The notes: generated from the letters alone by a model not told the origin. Counted from the stretch's first letter, positions 29,001 through 40,671 are shown. The stretch is DNA of 64,000 nucleotides from Wuchereria bancrofti (GCA_005281725.1 SSBO01000009.1:1608127-1672126), one strand, 5' to 3'. Translations and numbers: made by a program.

Positions 29001-29546
29001 TTAATGGTGATTTGAAATTTTTTATTTCTTAAGTCGTAAGAATGGACATTTCGTTTGTGGGGAAAGATTTTCTTTTTAGATTTTTGAGCAGGCCAGAGGA
29101 CGCGAAAGAAACAATCAGATGTTGATCATTGTTTCGGATGGCAGAGGAGTGTTGGCGGATGGCGCTGAGGCAGTGAAAAAAGTTAGTTGCCTTTTCATCC
29201 ATAATCAATTTCATAATCTGTTATGTTGAGATATTTCAGGCTTCATCTTCTAAGCTTTTATAGATTAATTTTGAAAAATCAAGTGATAAAATTTACGTTC
29301 TAGGCTGTAGCAGAATTGCACGCTGATCGAGCTACAGTACTTTTTGTGGCAATCGACAATGGTGAAAAGTCAATCGTGGATATGAAAGTAGCTGAATTTA
29401 CAGCTGATGGAAAAGTGAATCTCATTCCATATCTGCAGAAATTTCCGTTTCCGTTTTATGTGGTTGTTGGACATGTTGCCATGTTACCAGCTACAATTAG
29501 TGATGCAGTCAGGCAGTGGTTTGAGCTTACTACGCGTGACTCGTGA
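11..29546 (+). CDS. MDN1: Midasin (dynein-like AAA ATPase of 60S ribosome assembly), 5' part missing
   Basis: Midasin is the giant nuclear/nucleolar AAA+ ATPase that strips assembly factors (Ytm1/WDR12, Rsa4/NLE1) from pre-60S particles. The window enters in AAA2, so the N-terminus and AAA1 lie upstream. I read about 70 exons, including 11-220, 389-503, 950-1144, 1305-1483, 1552-1707, 1817-2020, 2319-2490 and 2716-2934, ending 28751-28960, 29080-29181 and 29304-29546 with a TGA stop. Five Walker A loops appear in order: GETGVGKT, GETSCGKT, GETGCGKT, GPPGCGKS and GKAGSGKS. They are followed by a helical linker, an Asp/Glu-rich region and a VWA/MIDAS domain with DDSSS. Phases match across almost all junctions. 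The exon 9165 start is chosen over the AG at 9178 because only it stays open. The junction 19421/19985 is the least certain. Family identity is close to certain; individual splice sites are predictions. Confidence 0.97.
2319..3804 (+). other. Midasin AAA3 module
   Basis: The module opens with VEGYYIEKG, the usual start of AAA3 in midasins. Walker A is GETSCGKT near 2461-2484. Walker B IILDELNL is near 2878-2901. The sensor 1 region reads FATQNP near 3162-3179, and the arginine-finger segment reads RALLNRF near 3214-3234. The lid exon 3617-3804 contains LRDLFRWGQR. All key residues are present, so this site should be active. Confidence 0.9.
4101..5784 (+). other. Midasin AAA4 module
   Basis: The exon starting at 4101 begins GFMLLGARCR, followed by a pre-AAA segment and Walker A GETGCGKT near 4345-4368. 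Walker B LLIDEISL lies in exon 4588-4758. Sensor 1 reads IIATMNPGGDYGKKE in exon 4867-5013, and LRNRFTEIW follows in exon 5235-5431. The lid exon 5598-5784 carries TTIRDI and a helical segment. The order and spacing match midasin. Confidence 0.9.
6031..8207 (+). other. Midasin AAA5 module
   Basis: Exon 6031-6230 contains the pre-AAA5 segment with IPFGPA. Walker A GPPGCGKS is at about 6678-6701, followed by TRLNLSEQT and DLADLFG. Walker B WVLLDE ends exon 6869-6994 and continues as MNLA in exon 7398-7601. Sensor 1 reads FFACQNP and the arginine-finger region reads SYVNRFT. The lid has NLRDLLRWAQ. This module is normally active in midasin, and nothing here argues otherwise. Confidence 0.9.
8407..10104 (+). 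other. Midasin AAA6 module with degenerate Walker B
   Basis: Walker A GKAGSGKS is at about 8755-8778, followed by LLGSFEQ. The expected Walker B reads WILIENVN in exon 9480-9615, so the usual Asp-Glu pair is replaced by Glu-Asn. Midasins generally carry a degenerate Walker B here, so this looks like a family trait rather than a defect. The exons 9707-9814 and 9984-10104 supply VLDRLNACLE, FTMDDDYG and AMRNRS. Confidence 0.88.
10188..23876 (+). other. Midasin linker region (helical)
   Basis: About 30 exons encode a long, mostly helical and weakly conserved linker, corresponding to the linker stem and middle of midasin that connects the AAA ring to the flexible tail. Anchors that confirm the register are EKQLHDFVKIM and WSVKASAQKAH (exon 19985-20344), the segment RKGL (exon 21302-21423), and an ARNVVLKNFHKP segment (exon 21849-22070). 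Exon 22971-23331 is placed at 22971 because the AG at 22923 would break the frame. The stretch 19422-19984 holds no exon I can defend. Confidence 0.85.
24142..27694 (+). other. Midasin acidic Asp/Glu-rich tail region
   Basis: Exons 24142-24288, 24525-24654, 24792-24951, 25918-26264, 26558-26745, 26803-26975, 27132-27298 and 27557-27694 encode a low-complexity segment dominated by Asp, Glu, Asn and Lys. The start (GYVNPIPKPQ, then DDDIAGLGDAKG) corresponds to the conserved entry of the acidic region in other midasins. This flexible tether lets the C-terminal MIDAS domain swing back to the AAA ring. Composition-based searches will mask most of it. Confidence 0.9.
25449..25525 (+). repeat. ATT-rich microsatellite in midasin intron
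   Basis: An imperfect (ATT)n tract, with interruptions such as ACT and GCT, lies in the large intron 24952-25917. It is simple sequence with no coding potential. Confidence 0.85.
27956..29546 (+). other. Midasin C-terminal VWA/MIDAS domain
   Basis: Exons 27956-28128, 28295-28469, 28751-28960, 29080-29181 and 29304-29546 encode the substrate-binding MIDAS domain. RTGKRLNMRRLIAYIAS precedes the domain. The metal-ion-dependent adhesion motif DxSxS is seen as DDSSSMHDN near 28430-28456. Later motif parts are the GGSG/GLGG loop (about 28872-28890) and IVSDGRG (about 29128-29148). This domain grips the UBL domains of Rsa4/NLE1 and Ytm1/WDR12. All metal-coordinating positions I can identify are intact. 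The protein ends ELTTRDS. Confidence 0.95.
28228..28244 (+). repeat. TA dinucleotide repeat
   Basis: A short (TA)n run lies in the intron between the first two MIDAS exons. Confidence 0.8.
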
Positions 29547-29959
29547 TTTTATTGTTATCAAATTTGGTATTTGTATTTATGAGATTTTCATTGAAACCTA
29601 GACTAGGAAGACTTCATTGACGCTTTCGTTTGGTTCTAAGTTCAAAACATCATTTGAAATTTAAGAATTCGAAATGAAAATTTTTGCTAATGGTAAACAT
29701 AAGATTTTTGTATTTGAAATGAAGGGTTTAGAATCTACAGTTAGTGTTCGAAAAGTTTGGGAGAATTCGAAATAGAAAAAAGAAATTTATGCTCAAATTC
29801 GAACTTAGAATTCCGAGACAGCTTAATTCAAAATAGCCACAAATCTCGAAAAGTTCTGATTAACCGACTCTCAAATGAGTACTTCAATTCCTAATCATTG
29901 CTCAATATGTTCAAGTTACTGCATTACGGGTAGTACTGTTGTACGTTGTTGTTGTTTTG

Positions 29960-29965
29960 AATAAA
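29960..29965 (+). terminator. Candidate poly(A) signal for midasin
   Basis: An AATAAA hexamer lies about 415 bases after the midasin stop codon. It is the clearest canonical signal before the next gene, but no cleavage site was tested. Confidence 0.4.
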
Positions 29966-31409
29966 ATTTTTTGGAAAACTTAAGTATTGCGCATCATTTA
30001 CTTAGTTTCCGGAAGAGATTCGAGGACGAAATTAAGGATTGTCATTTGCCATTAAATTAAGGATTGATTGACGAAATTAAACACCGACTGAAACTTGAAT
30101 GTCACTAACGTTTGATTGAATCCAGATGTGCATATTAGTTTTGCATCTTTTCACCATCATCTAAGCTTCACGAGTATTCTCCAGTTCATCCTTTATATAA
30201 GGTGTTAAGAACTGTAAGGAAATGCGAAACCTCGGCCGACATCCCAATCTGCAAAGCAAAGATGCAACAGCTTCAGAATTCAGAAGAAGTATTATACGCA
30301 CAGTGATTCCCAGCAGCAATATGTCAAAATCTGTTTCTAAAATTTCTTATAACTCTAAAAATGAATTCTTAGTTTGATTTTTCGGAGTTTCTGGAATAAA
30401 ATTTTGAATGCGATAAGGAATGACTTAATCATATCAGACATGCTGTATACAGTATCAGACATACTGTAGCATACAATGACTCGCACGGTATACTGTATCC
30501 CATTAATGTATTTCAATAACGGTCTCTATGGGCTTATTTGTAACTCTTTGTAAGCAGTAACTTTCTTTAATTTACAGTAGCAATCCGTGCATGTTCTAGA
30601 ACAGTGTGCTGCACTTGCAAGCAATCCGTCTGATGCACGTTTTAAATTGCAAACGTGCAGATGAGCATGCAACATGCAGATGAGAGACATATGAGTAGCA
30701 GCTATATGCAAATATGGTGTTGTAAAGAGGAAAAGATACATACACTAACTAACACGGACGTCAATTAGTAGGCTTAAAGAAACAGTTGTGTGATGCAGTG
30801 AGGTGAGTGAGGTTCGGTGGTTTCAGGTTGTAGGATCTTTTGGCGGTTTTTGCATTTGTGGGTTTTTGTTCATCGAGGTGTGAGGTTTAGCAGTTCAGTT
30901 CAGTTGAGTGAGGATATCTGGGATATCCTGAAGACATCCGCAATATCCGTATCCGGAATTTTAATCCTTTCGGCATTTACAGCTAAAAATCATGGTAGCA
31001 CTGAGAGATGTTTTCTTTTTTAGGGTAACTAAAAAGATTTTTATAAAATGTGTCATCTACAAGAGCTCATTTTCTTTTTTCCAGCTATGTTTATTTTTCA
31101 ACTTCGAAAATTTTCTTACTTTTGCTTTTATTTTCCTGATTCGGTAAAAGAAAAAAAAGTGAAATTTCTAAAGTGATCAACAATTTCAAAAAACAGTGAA
31201 TGAAATAAGTGGAATGGTGGAGATAGTAATGTAAAACCTAATATGTAGTGTAATGCCAAGACATGTGCCAATCGGGTATGACATGGTAATTCCGTTATCC
31301 AGCTGATTAATAGCAACCGTATCAGTTTAATCTTGTTCAATATTACCAGTGTTTCTCGGGAATACTTGACAGTACTTTTTTGTTTTATGTTTGCAACGAA
31401 AACGGAAAA
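29966..31409. other. Intergenic region between midasin and the Tudor gene
   Basis: I see no convincing exon here. The stretch 30430-30730 has several short repeated words (for example GCAATCCGT and GCAGATGAG, each twice) and a slightly higher GC content, which could be promoter DNA. The open frame at 30817-31023 has no family resemblance or splice support. The Tudor gene promoter and any trans-splice acceptor must lie near the right end. Confidence 0.5.
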
Positions 31410-34400
31410 ATGCGTTCCGGAAGTAAATCCTTAGTAGCTGCACCACCAGATGGTCGAGCTCTTTGGTTGCGACATGACGGTTCATCAAGTTTGTATTTTC
31501 TACATTTAAATCTCACATAGGATTTTCAACGTTCATCTTAACTAGAACTCTGGCTTTTTCTCTTTTTTCGTTTGTTTTGCATTTGCAATGTTTTGAGTCT
31601 TCCTAAACGATGGAATTAGGATTAATTCAAAATTGAGGGAAATCAAGCTTGATTATGGAGATTTTTGTCTTCGTATGAAAAACAATGGTTCTATTGCTTT
31701 TCAGTCTGGCGGTTTTATCCAAAATTTGTAATTTTTTCTTAATTTTACTAGATTTAGAAATTTCTATCTTAAATTTCTATGCATTAATTTACAGTAAATT
31801 TAATGGCAAGCACGTGCTTTATTCCGGCTGGATTGGCATTACCAGTAGGTGATTGTTTCGAAGTTCGAATTTTACGAGTGGATAGAGCAGCGAAATGCTT
31901 ATATGTAAAACCGTTATATAGCGATGATCAATATGAGCTTAGTGTAAGTCTTTCCGGTGCGGCAGTAGACGACACAGAAGATTCATTACGTCCTGCGGTA
32001 TCACAACCGCTCAGCATGAGTAAGTTTGACTAAATCTAATAACGTGTGACGTTGTGGGTTCACGTTAATCTTAAAAATTTCTTTGATATATGGCTTCACA
32101 CTAATTAAATTTGACTTCATTAGTTGATTCTATCACAGATATTATCGCGTAAAAACTTGCTACCTACTTGGTTGCCAATATTGCCTTACATAATCAATTA
32201 TTTCCTACATCCATATTTTTTCATTACAGAACAATAGTTTGCAAATGGCAGAGTATTTTTTATAAAAATAACATTATCACTTTAAGGCACCGTGTATATG
32301 GTACGAACAGAGAAAGGATATCAGAGAGCGGTATTACTAAAGAGAGAAAAGACAATGACGTTTTCGGTATGCTTTAAAATAGCTTCATTACTTCGATGAG
32401 GATTAACTTATTATCTCTCTAACATCTGGATGATGGCTAAATCACTTAATCCTTCTTAATTTTTCACGGATTTCGTGAAAAAATCTATAAAAAGTTTCTC
32501 ATACAACCATTACACAATTCGCTGGTTGGAAAGTTAGTCTATAGCTACAACATCCTTCTCTAACTTTATGGATGATTGGAGTATATTGTTGCACTGTATT
32601 TAAAAATTGTGAAGGCAGCGCTTTTCAGTTCCCGAAGAAATTTGAAGTCTGTCCGTTTTTTTATCCGATGCATTAGTGTGCTACTGTTCCAACTAAAATA
32701 GATTTAAAAAATCATTGATAGCATTGTCATTAAATTATCTTTCAATTGAGTGGAGACGGATTTTGAAAATGCCATGACTTTAGATGTATGGTATTGATCT
32801 TGGAGAGATGTATAATGTAAGCGCAAATGACATATGTGAATTATTGCCATCTTTGTGTGATGTACCACCTCTTTGCTTATGTGTTATTTTGGAATCTTGT
32901 TGTAATACAAGCAAATGCGAAGAGTTTGAGTTCTTGGAAGAAGGAGCGATTTGCATAATCAAAATTTGTAAATTTTTTTGTCATATTTTATATCAGGTTG
33001 CATTCTTCTTATCATTTTCCATTTTATATTATTCATATAAAATATGAACCACAGAACAAAAAATATAACATTATTCCGACTTCGAACAACTTTGTAGACA
33101 CTTCTGTCAGTTTTCCAAACGTTTCAGATCATGTTGTATACTTATTGAAAATTCCGTCTCATTTAAGGCAATGAATTCCCCTCAAATTATCCTCAACGAG
33201 CAAAAGAAATGTATCCACCAGCAATCATGTCGCAAATATACAAAAAAAATGAGGATGGAAAGTTTGTTGAAATTACATGTACCGAGAAGGTAAAAGTTAG
33301 ATTATAAAAGCGTTTTTTCTGTGCGAATCTTTTGGATTATTGGAATCTTAAATTTTTTCTTTTGCTACAAATAAATTATCATGGCTGCTCACTTGTTTTA
33401 AAGTATCGTAGTCAATTTTCTGAAAGACGCTAAGCAAAGCAAGCAGAAGTTTCAGTCTGCTTCTCTGAACTCATAAATGGATTACCGTATTCCAGATAAT
33501 TGAAAAGATCCCAGAAGCTCCTCTAACTTCTATTACTGATGAGGTTCAGTTTTCGGGAACTGTCGGATCTAATGTTACGCATGCATCGGTGATCACTGAC
33601 TCAGTTGCTAGCAGAAAGGCTTTTTTCCAAACATGTGTCAGTTTTTAGAAAAACAGAATATTTTTGAAACACATTTTCTTGATGGGTTTTTTCTTCAAAC
33701 TTTCAAAGGTCCTAATCATTGCATATTTGCTATGTGGAAGTGTGGAAATGCTCATAAAATTTCTATTTTCAGGATTAACTGGGCAACAATTTCTTTTTTA
33801 GAGTTCTGAACAATTTTCTATACATTGATAACTTCGTCTTGTGAAGATCTGTTCCCACAAAAAGACTGCGTAAATATGAATATATGAGCATTTATTTGTA
33901 TATACTTATATATATAATCTGTTTCTCGTGGAATTTACTGGAATGAGGGAGGCAGGCGCGGAAATTATCGGGATACCGTGTCATGATAATAGTAGCAGTA
34001 TAAGTAGCATCAGTGGTAAATACGTAATGATGATTTAATCAAACAGGCATGATTCTGCTCTGTGTTCCACTTTTTTTCTCATTTTGAAGAACTTTGGATT
34101 AAATGAAACTTTATCTTTCGTTTATATATCTGTACCTATCTATATATATATGATCTATTGATGAACATTCCAATCTTTGATCTAATAATTTTCACTAACA
34201 AACACGTTTCAAAAGCTTTAGAGTGAATTCTCAACAGAGTGGATTAAATTAATGAAGTAGTCAGCGAGGCTAACTTCTTATTTTAAATCCTTTTCTCTAT
34301 TCATTTAAATGCCTTCTCCAGTTTTTATTGACAGAAATTCTCACTTCACAAGTTTTGCTCAGTTTTATCCATCGTTATCTTTCCTCATTCATTACAGTTT

Positions 34401-37400
34401 TTTTAGACCCCTGTTCAGTTCATTTACATATTAAAAGCATACTAGAACTAGAAATTAAAATTTTGATGCTGTCCAAGATCACAGTAGTGGGTATTTTTTT
34501 TTTTCGAGTTTTCAAATTCTTCCAAAATCTTGATTTTGATTTGATGATTCTTCAACACTTGCAGAACATTAATATTAGCGGTGGTAATAATAGTGGTATG
34601 CCTCGACGTCGATGTCGGGCATTGGTAGTAAAAAGTGCATCGGTGCCAGCGATAACTAGAGATCCAGCTTTGCCGTTTATGTTTCAAAAGTTCAGTGTTT
34701 CATTACCGGCTCGTCTGACAGCACGAGTAACTGAACGTACAGACTACGACACCTATTTGATGAGGAATCCCGAAGTAATCGATGATCTGACAAGGGTTTG
34801 TTCTTGTAGGTTGATCATAGTTGAAGCATTTCAAGAATGTTTATACATTTTAAATGGATTAACAGTTTAAGTTTGCTCAAAATTAATATTGATTCATTTT
34901 GCATCATTTTTCATCTATGTATTTATATTATCCTTTAATAAAAAGGGATGTTATGAGATATACGTCTCTCATGTAATTTAGTTCAGTGAGGAATTAATAT
35001 TAGCTATTTTTAAGCGTATGGTAACAGTCACAACACCTCTAACATCTCGATTATGCTTAGATCGTGGTATTTGTTGTATAGCTCGGTTGATCCGTCCAGC
35101 ACGGTCAAATAGCTCATCGTTTCAGCCACAAACATTCAGGTATATTAGTGATTTAACTTCCCAAGTTGATGTCAAATTTTTGCTGCGAATAGGACAATTC
35201 CGGAGAATTGATATTTCCAATATATCATTGCTGATTTTTTTCCTAAATCTATTATAGTTCTATTTATTTGACTGTGTATTTATTTTTCCTATCAGTGGTC
35301 AATTAATTTGTTGTTCATTTTCTAATTTCCTTCAGTTTCGAAAGAAAAATTTTAAATTTTCAAGTGGAGTTTTTGACTTTTTTCTGTATTAAGTGTTATC
35401 CATTTATTTAGAGCAATAGCTAGCCATTACCGGCCAGATGATAACACTTGTGAAGTATTGCTTGTTGATTTCGGGCAGACAGTTGTATGTAGTGTATCAG
35501 ACTTATTTGAACTCCAGGATCAGGTGGGCATTTGTTCATTGAGTTGAATATATTGTGATATTTGCAATAGTCAAAAATTATTATTCAAGGTGAATAATTC
35601 CAAAACTATTGTCTAGCTATTTAGTCAGCTTATAGTAGTCGGCTCTGTATTAGTTGAAGCTGTTGTATTTTCTGGTAGTAAATTTTGGAAATTGTGGCAG
35701 GTATTTCATGGATACGTACATTTGCCGTAGTGTCATGATTGGAACATAAAATTTAGTAAGCAATAACGAATTTTAGCCTGCTGAAGTTCTTGAGAAGCCA
35801 ATAGCATCGTTCCGATGTCGAGTGAAGAGGTTTTCACCATCAAAAAAGAATGTTAATAAAGGAATAAGGGTAAGGCAATGCTGCGTTTTTCAAACGCTTA
35901 TATTACGTAAAATTCGGAATGGTCAAAATTTAAGTAGAAAAATTGAACTAGAAAATTAATGCATTTTCTAAATACTTTATCGTATAATTATTAAATAATT
36001 TAGTTGCTTGTTTACATGTCTATTAAATATGTTTACTCATATTTTTTAATAAATACCATATAGTTACGTCTAATACACATGACATGAAGAAATTGTATTT
36101 GTATGAGAAAATATCTTTCGGTATTTTTAATGAAATGTTAAATGTGATTTGATATCATTATGTTTTCTTGGTCAAGTCCTAACGGAACACTGATACTTTT
36201 TTTTTCAGTTACTTGATGAAAATGATTACAATGTTTGTTTAACATTGAAATGTGCCCGTGATTTGTATTGGGCAAAAGTGACGTTATCAGATACAGATTT
36301 TGTACTTTATTACAAGAAGCCACGAGTTCGCAAAGAGGTGGATGAAAAAAAAAATATGAAGGAAGGGAAAAATATCAATAGTGCATCACAGGGTTACTCT
36401 AATTCTTTTTTACTTCGCTACATTAATTAATGTTTTTTTTGTAGTTGATTAACTAAATCATAGTATAGCAAAAGTCTGCACGGAAAGCTGTGACTTGCAG
36501 TTCTTACGTCTTTCTCTTGGCGTTAATTAGTTTAATTTGGAGTTGCGTTCAATTAAAACTTTTTTGAACGTTTTTACTGAAATTTTTTTCGAAACCAAAA
36601 ATGTACCAAGAATGAATGCTGTGAGAGAGCTTGAACAACGAAAAGAGGAACTACATGAGGAAGAAGAACGGTTGCATGAACAGGAAGAAATGCTGAGAAA
36701 GGAGGAAGAAAATTTTACAAATGAAAGGTTTGTTGTCGAGATGGAATCGCGTGGGTGAAATATGAGTTTTGTTTTTTAAAAAATGGGATTGGGACAGGCT
36801 TTTATTGTCAGAACACTTAGATTTGTCATGAGATAGTTCTTAGATATATAACTAAGCTTCTGAAGTTGTTTTTTTCTAGCATCAAGAGGGAACAAGAATT
36901 ACAGCTGGTAGCATTACAAATGCAGCTATGGGATATATCAGCAAAATTGGATGTGATTGCTTCTAATAACTTAAATCTTGTGAAGGCGGTATGTATTATT
37001 CAGGTCTGCAAAGAATTTAGTGGAGAAAGGATTTTGTCAATCAATTTTTTCACGATTAATTAAAATTAGTAGATTTTCCCAGAACAGTGCAGTTCTGCAT
37101 CCTATTTGCTAACATCAAAGCTTCTGAAGAATAACTGTCAAACAGAATGCAAATTGTGCAAGCACCACTTGCTAATTGGATCAGTTGTCATATTGTCATA
37201 GTTTGTTATGGATACGGCTTCAAATTTCTTTGCTTCACTTATTGTTTTGACTTCATGAAAAACAGTGAAGTCTCGCCTGTTAACGCATTTCTCCTTGAAG
37301 TTCGATAATTCTCAGTTATCTTTTTGCTCTTTTTCTTTTATGGCTTCCCATATTTTTTAGATCAGAATACGAGGGGTGAGGAAAGCTTTTTTTTGTAGAA

Positions 37401-40400
37401 TGCTTTCTGCCCGCAACTACAACAAGATACATATTGCGATGTTCCCGTATATACTGCAAGTCAACGCGGGAACGGGTACGGTAATGATAATAGTGCGACC
37501 AGTATACAACAACAACAACAACAGAATGTCGTCGTAAGCCAATCTTGGGGAAAGCAGTGGCCATCTTATCTTCAGCCTCCACATACATCGGACATTGTAA
37601 CGCCCACAAACCAATGCGATCAGCCATATCAGCAAATGTTTGTCTTAGTACATTTTAATTAACCGATAGTAAAATATGATATGTTATTGGTAGTAGTGCA
37701 TCACATATCCAATGAAGCCTTATAGGAGGGTGTAGAAGGAAGCAGAATTTTTTAGAATAATTAGACAACTTTTTTTTCTTTAAAGCATAAGAAAATTCGG
37801 ATTCACAAGGATTTAGTTATGCAAATTTCACTGTAGTATTGTTCGGTTTCTGTTTGGTTAGTTTGTCTATATTTAGTCCTGAAAATTTTTCAGATCTACA
37901 GAAAATTTTATATATATCCTAAATTAAAACTCGAAATTTCGCAGCATTTCATTTTAGGAATGATATGCGCTCATTAATGCCCTATGTGACGGATGCACAG
38001 GTATCATTCCCGAATGCAACAATTGATCATCATTTTGAGATTCCGAAATACAACCAGAATATAAACAATGTAATGATTCGTATTATAATTAACGTGTCAA
38101 TTTAATTCATTCTAATTTAACTTAATTTAATTGATTTAATTTTATGAATAAAAGTAGCATCGGAATTTGCTGGGATTCGCAATTTAGTTTTCTAAACAGT
38201 GTAGACTATGAGCAATTGATTTAGCACATTCAATTCGTTTATTCATTTTATTTAATGTCGCTGCACTATTTTCTGAAATTCTTTGGAGTTTCAGATAACG
38301 AGCAATTTTAAGCGGTTTTGAAATCTCGAAAGTTTAAAAATGAGATTTTCAAAAATTAGATCTTGAGATAGAGTTTACCTTTTAAATGTTATTGCAGCAC
38401 GATTCCCCTGCAAAATGGTATTTTCCGCCAAGAAAATGGCGAGTTGCATCACCCAAAACAACACGGGAACCGATGCTCAATGACACTTCTTCGGAAAGCA
38501 ACAATGGACATTTAACAATGCAACGATCATCACGCAGTAATAAATTTCAGCCGCTATTTCGTTCCAGTTCAAAAGCTAAGAAACGTTCAATGCAATCAAA
38601 GGCTACTCCTCCAACATCAAAAACAAATTCCATGGTTTCGAATTCAAGCACAGGTTACAAAGTCTTTTGAGTACTTTTTTTTGTTATCTAAAATTCATTA
38701 TTTCTTTATTCCAATATGCGTCACCTAATTTTACTTATTTCCTTATTTTTTGTTTACTATTATCTTCATTTAACACTATGTTGTATTTATTTGTCAGTAG
38801 TTTTATAAAAAATTTTCTTTCGAGTCAAAATCGAAGCTAATATGCTGTGATAGAGACATCTCAAACTTCAAGCTAATGATTAATAATCGCTCCATTACCA
38901 GTGGTACTGAAATTCAACAAGATTTTTCAACTTTTTATTTATTTTTATTTTAGATTGCAAAATTTCTGTATCAGCAGATTCTTTTTGGGATAGCTGCCAT
39001 CGTAAATTGGAATATGGTGAACCTCCACACCGGACAATCAGTGATTATTGTAATATTGTTAAAAAACAGTCGCATGGTAAGTGCTAGGAATTTATTTCTA
39101 CCGTTATTATATTTCGCAATAATTTTAGTATGGATCGTATAAAGTAGCCCAATAGAAATTTTTATTTCAGACATGCAAAGTAATTTTCCGAAACGTTCAG
39201 TGAGTGAAGCTTCACAATATATGAAAAATTTGCCGAAGTTTTCAAATCAACAAATTCCACAGGTAATACTGGAGCATCTGCGGACAACTTTTGAAGATAT
39301 AGTAATTCTTTATTTCCATTTATTTGTAATTGATCAAAAATGTTTGTAATGGCAAGAAGGGGTAATAAGGGGAATGCGTTTAGTCTAGCTGATTTTCAAA
39401 ACTTCATTCATATCATAATATTCACAGGTATCCGATTCATCACACACAAGTTTGATTAAAAAACCGATTTATACATCCGACGAATCAGCTGATTATAGTC
39501 AATTATGCGTTAGAACGAGTAACTATGAAGGACAGGAAACGGTACTTACTATCTTACAAAACTCGTGATCTGGCAGTTCTAACAAAAATCTAGCTTAGTT
39601 TTGTTGTAAAATGAATTATAGAAGAAACCGTTTCTAATTTCAGATTGTATCTCCAGAGCCAATCTCCTTGCATCAAGACGATGATCTGCAGTCATTTCCA
39701 ACTTATCAGGTGCAGTAATTCTATAGTATGATATTCGAAAATGCATGATATTCTACTTTAATTTTAACTTTAGGGACAGCAGTGTTTTGTGTTGTGCTGC
39801 ATTATTGAATTTTCAGGTATATCATAAGCTTATCAGTATAGTTAATGGAAGCGAATTGATGGTACGAAGAGTTGGTAGCAATACTGATTGGCCAGTATTT
39901 TTTGTAACCCCAGCTACAGCATCGCAAGATACATCTGCCGAATGTTTCGCTTCGTTGTATCCAACACAGAAACTGAATGCTAATGAAATGGTTAATTTTA
40001 CTCACGTTGATATTTATCTTTCTCTTAGATTAATGGCAAATAAGTTTCAGTATGTTGCTGAAAAGCTAAAGTTTACAAAAACGTTATGGGAAGAAACTTC
40101 TATAATAGAGTTACGAAAGATATATTAAACAATTCTTTTCCTCTTATTATTGTATATTTGCAGGCAATTGGTGTACTTTGTATAGTACAGTGTAATGATC
40201 TTGGAAAAACAAAAGTTAGAGCAGTTATTGAACACTTCATTGAAAACGTTGTATATGTACGACACATTGACGATGGACATATGGAAACCATCCGGCAAAA
40301 TGAATTATGGTCTACAGAAAACTTGGTAAACTTTGTTTGAAACTTCAACAGCCTTAATAAGTGGTCGTGTTCAGGTTTCACAGTGCTATTTCGTATTAAA

Positions 40401-40671
40401 TTACCATGTTTTTTCTTGATTAAGCATAGATCCTGGGACATACTAATTCTTTCAGTCTCCAAGTGTTCGTACCCAACCTGCTCTAGCAGTACCGTGTATT
40501 TTGGCTTCTCTGAATGAAGCAGAACTGGTTAAAACGATTAGTTTCCGTATGAATAAAATACCTTGCGTTGGTCAGCTAATGCGTGTTCTATTCAAGGAAC
40601 AACGTAATTCAGACGGTATTTGGGTTGTCGAATTAATAAATGAAATGATTGACGATGATGAAACTGAATGA
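31410..40671 (+). CDS. Multi-Tudor-domain protein (three Tudor domains and coiled coil)
   Basis: Exons: 31410-31488, 31795-32019, 32287-32366, 32784-32967, 33168-33289, 33496-33588, 34565-34795, 34982-35139, 35412-35523, 35777-35869, 36209 onward, about 36531-36727, 36880-36988, 37399-37637, 37958-38069, 38398-38653, 38954-39075, 39171-39262, 39428-39541, 39644-39709, 39816 to about 40053, 40164-40325 and 40456-40671. Tudor domains bind methylated arginine or lysine and scaffold RNA-silencing and germ-granule complexes. Three copies are visible by the pattern of an aromatic/Val strand, DxG and a downstream Leu-Pro. The middle is a Glu-rich coiled coil followed by a Gln/Ser-rich disordered region. 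The short exon 32287-32366 completes the first Tudor core and makes all phases fit. The donor near 36400 is unresolved. Orthology to a named nematode Tudor protein such as EKL-1 was not established. Confidence 0.85.
31795..33289 (+). other. Tudor domain 1 (extended)
   Basis: FEVRILRVD (exon 31795-32019) forms the SN-like entry strand. Exon 32287-32366 gives VYMVRTEKGYQRAVLLKR, the first Tudor strands (G-Y-x-R-A). Exon 32784-32967 continues with GIDLGEM and a downstream ELLPSLCDVPP, the usual DxG strand and Leu-Pro exit. The spliced phases are 1, 0 and 1, all matching. The aromatic cage appears partial, so methyl-ligand binding is uncertain. Confidence 0.8.
34565..35869 (+). other. Tudor domain 2
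   Basis: The SN-like half with VSLPARLTARVTERTDYDTY lies in exon 34565-34795. The Tudor core runs from CCIARLIRPARSN (exon 34982-35139) to CEVLLVDFGQTVVCSVSDL (exon 35412-35523). The LLVDFGQ strand is the classic Tudor signature. The acceptor at 34982 is used because the later AG at 34986 would create a stop. Confidence 0.85.
36531..36988 (+). other. Coiled-coil segment of the Tudor protein
   Basis: Exons about 36531-36727 and 36880-36988 encode a highly charged helix (ELEQRKEELHEEEERL and onward) with heptad-like leucines, then a second helix QLVALQMQLWDISAKL. This may drive oligomerisation. The 5' edge is uncertain: an AG at 36530 keeps the frame open, whereas an AG at 36610 needs a different phase. 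Confidence 0.6.
37399..37637 (+). other. Gln-rich disordered exon
   Basis: The exon encodes a low-complexity segment with a short polyglutamine run (five CAA codons and a CAG near 37508-37525), flanked by Asn, Ser and Gly. It separates the coiled coil from the third Tudor domain. Confidence 0.7.
39816..40671 (+). other. Tudor domain 3 and C-terminus
   Basis: The entry half has ISIVNGSELMVRRVGSN and WPVFFV. Exon 40164-40325 supplies IGVLCIVQCNDLGKTKVRAV and VRHIDDGHMETI, the core Tudor strands with a DDG turn in place of DYG. The last exon, 40456-40671, ends with stop TGA after DDDETE. I place the donor of the previous exon at about 40053 because it keeps phase 0, but this is a guess between close alternatives. 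Confidence 0.75.
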
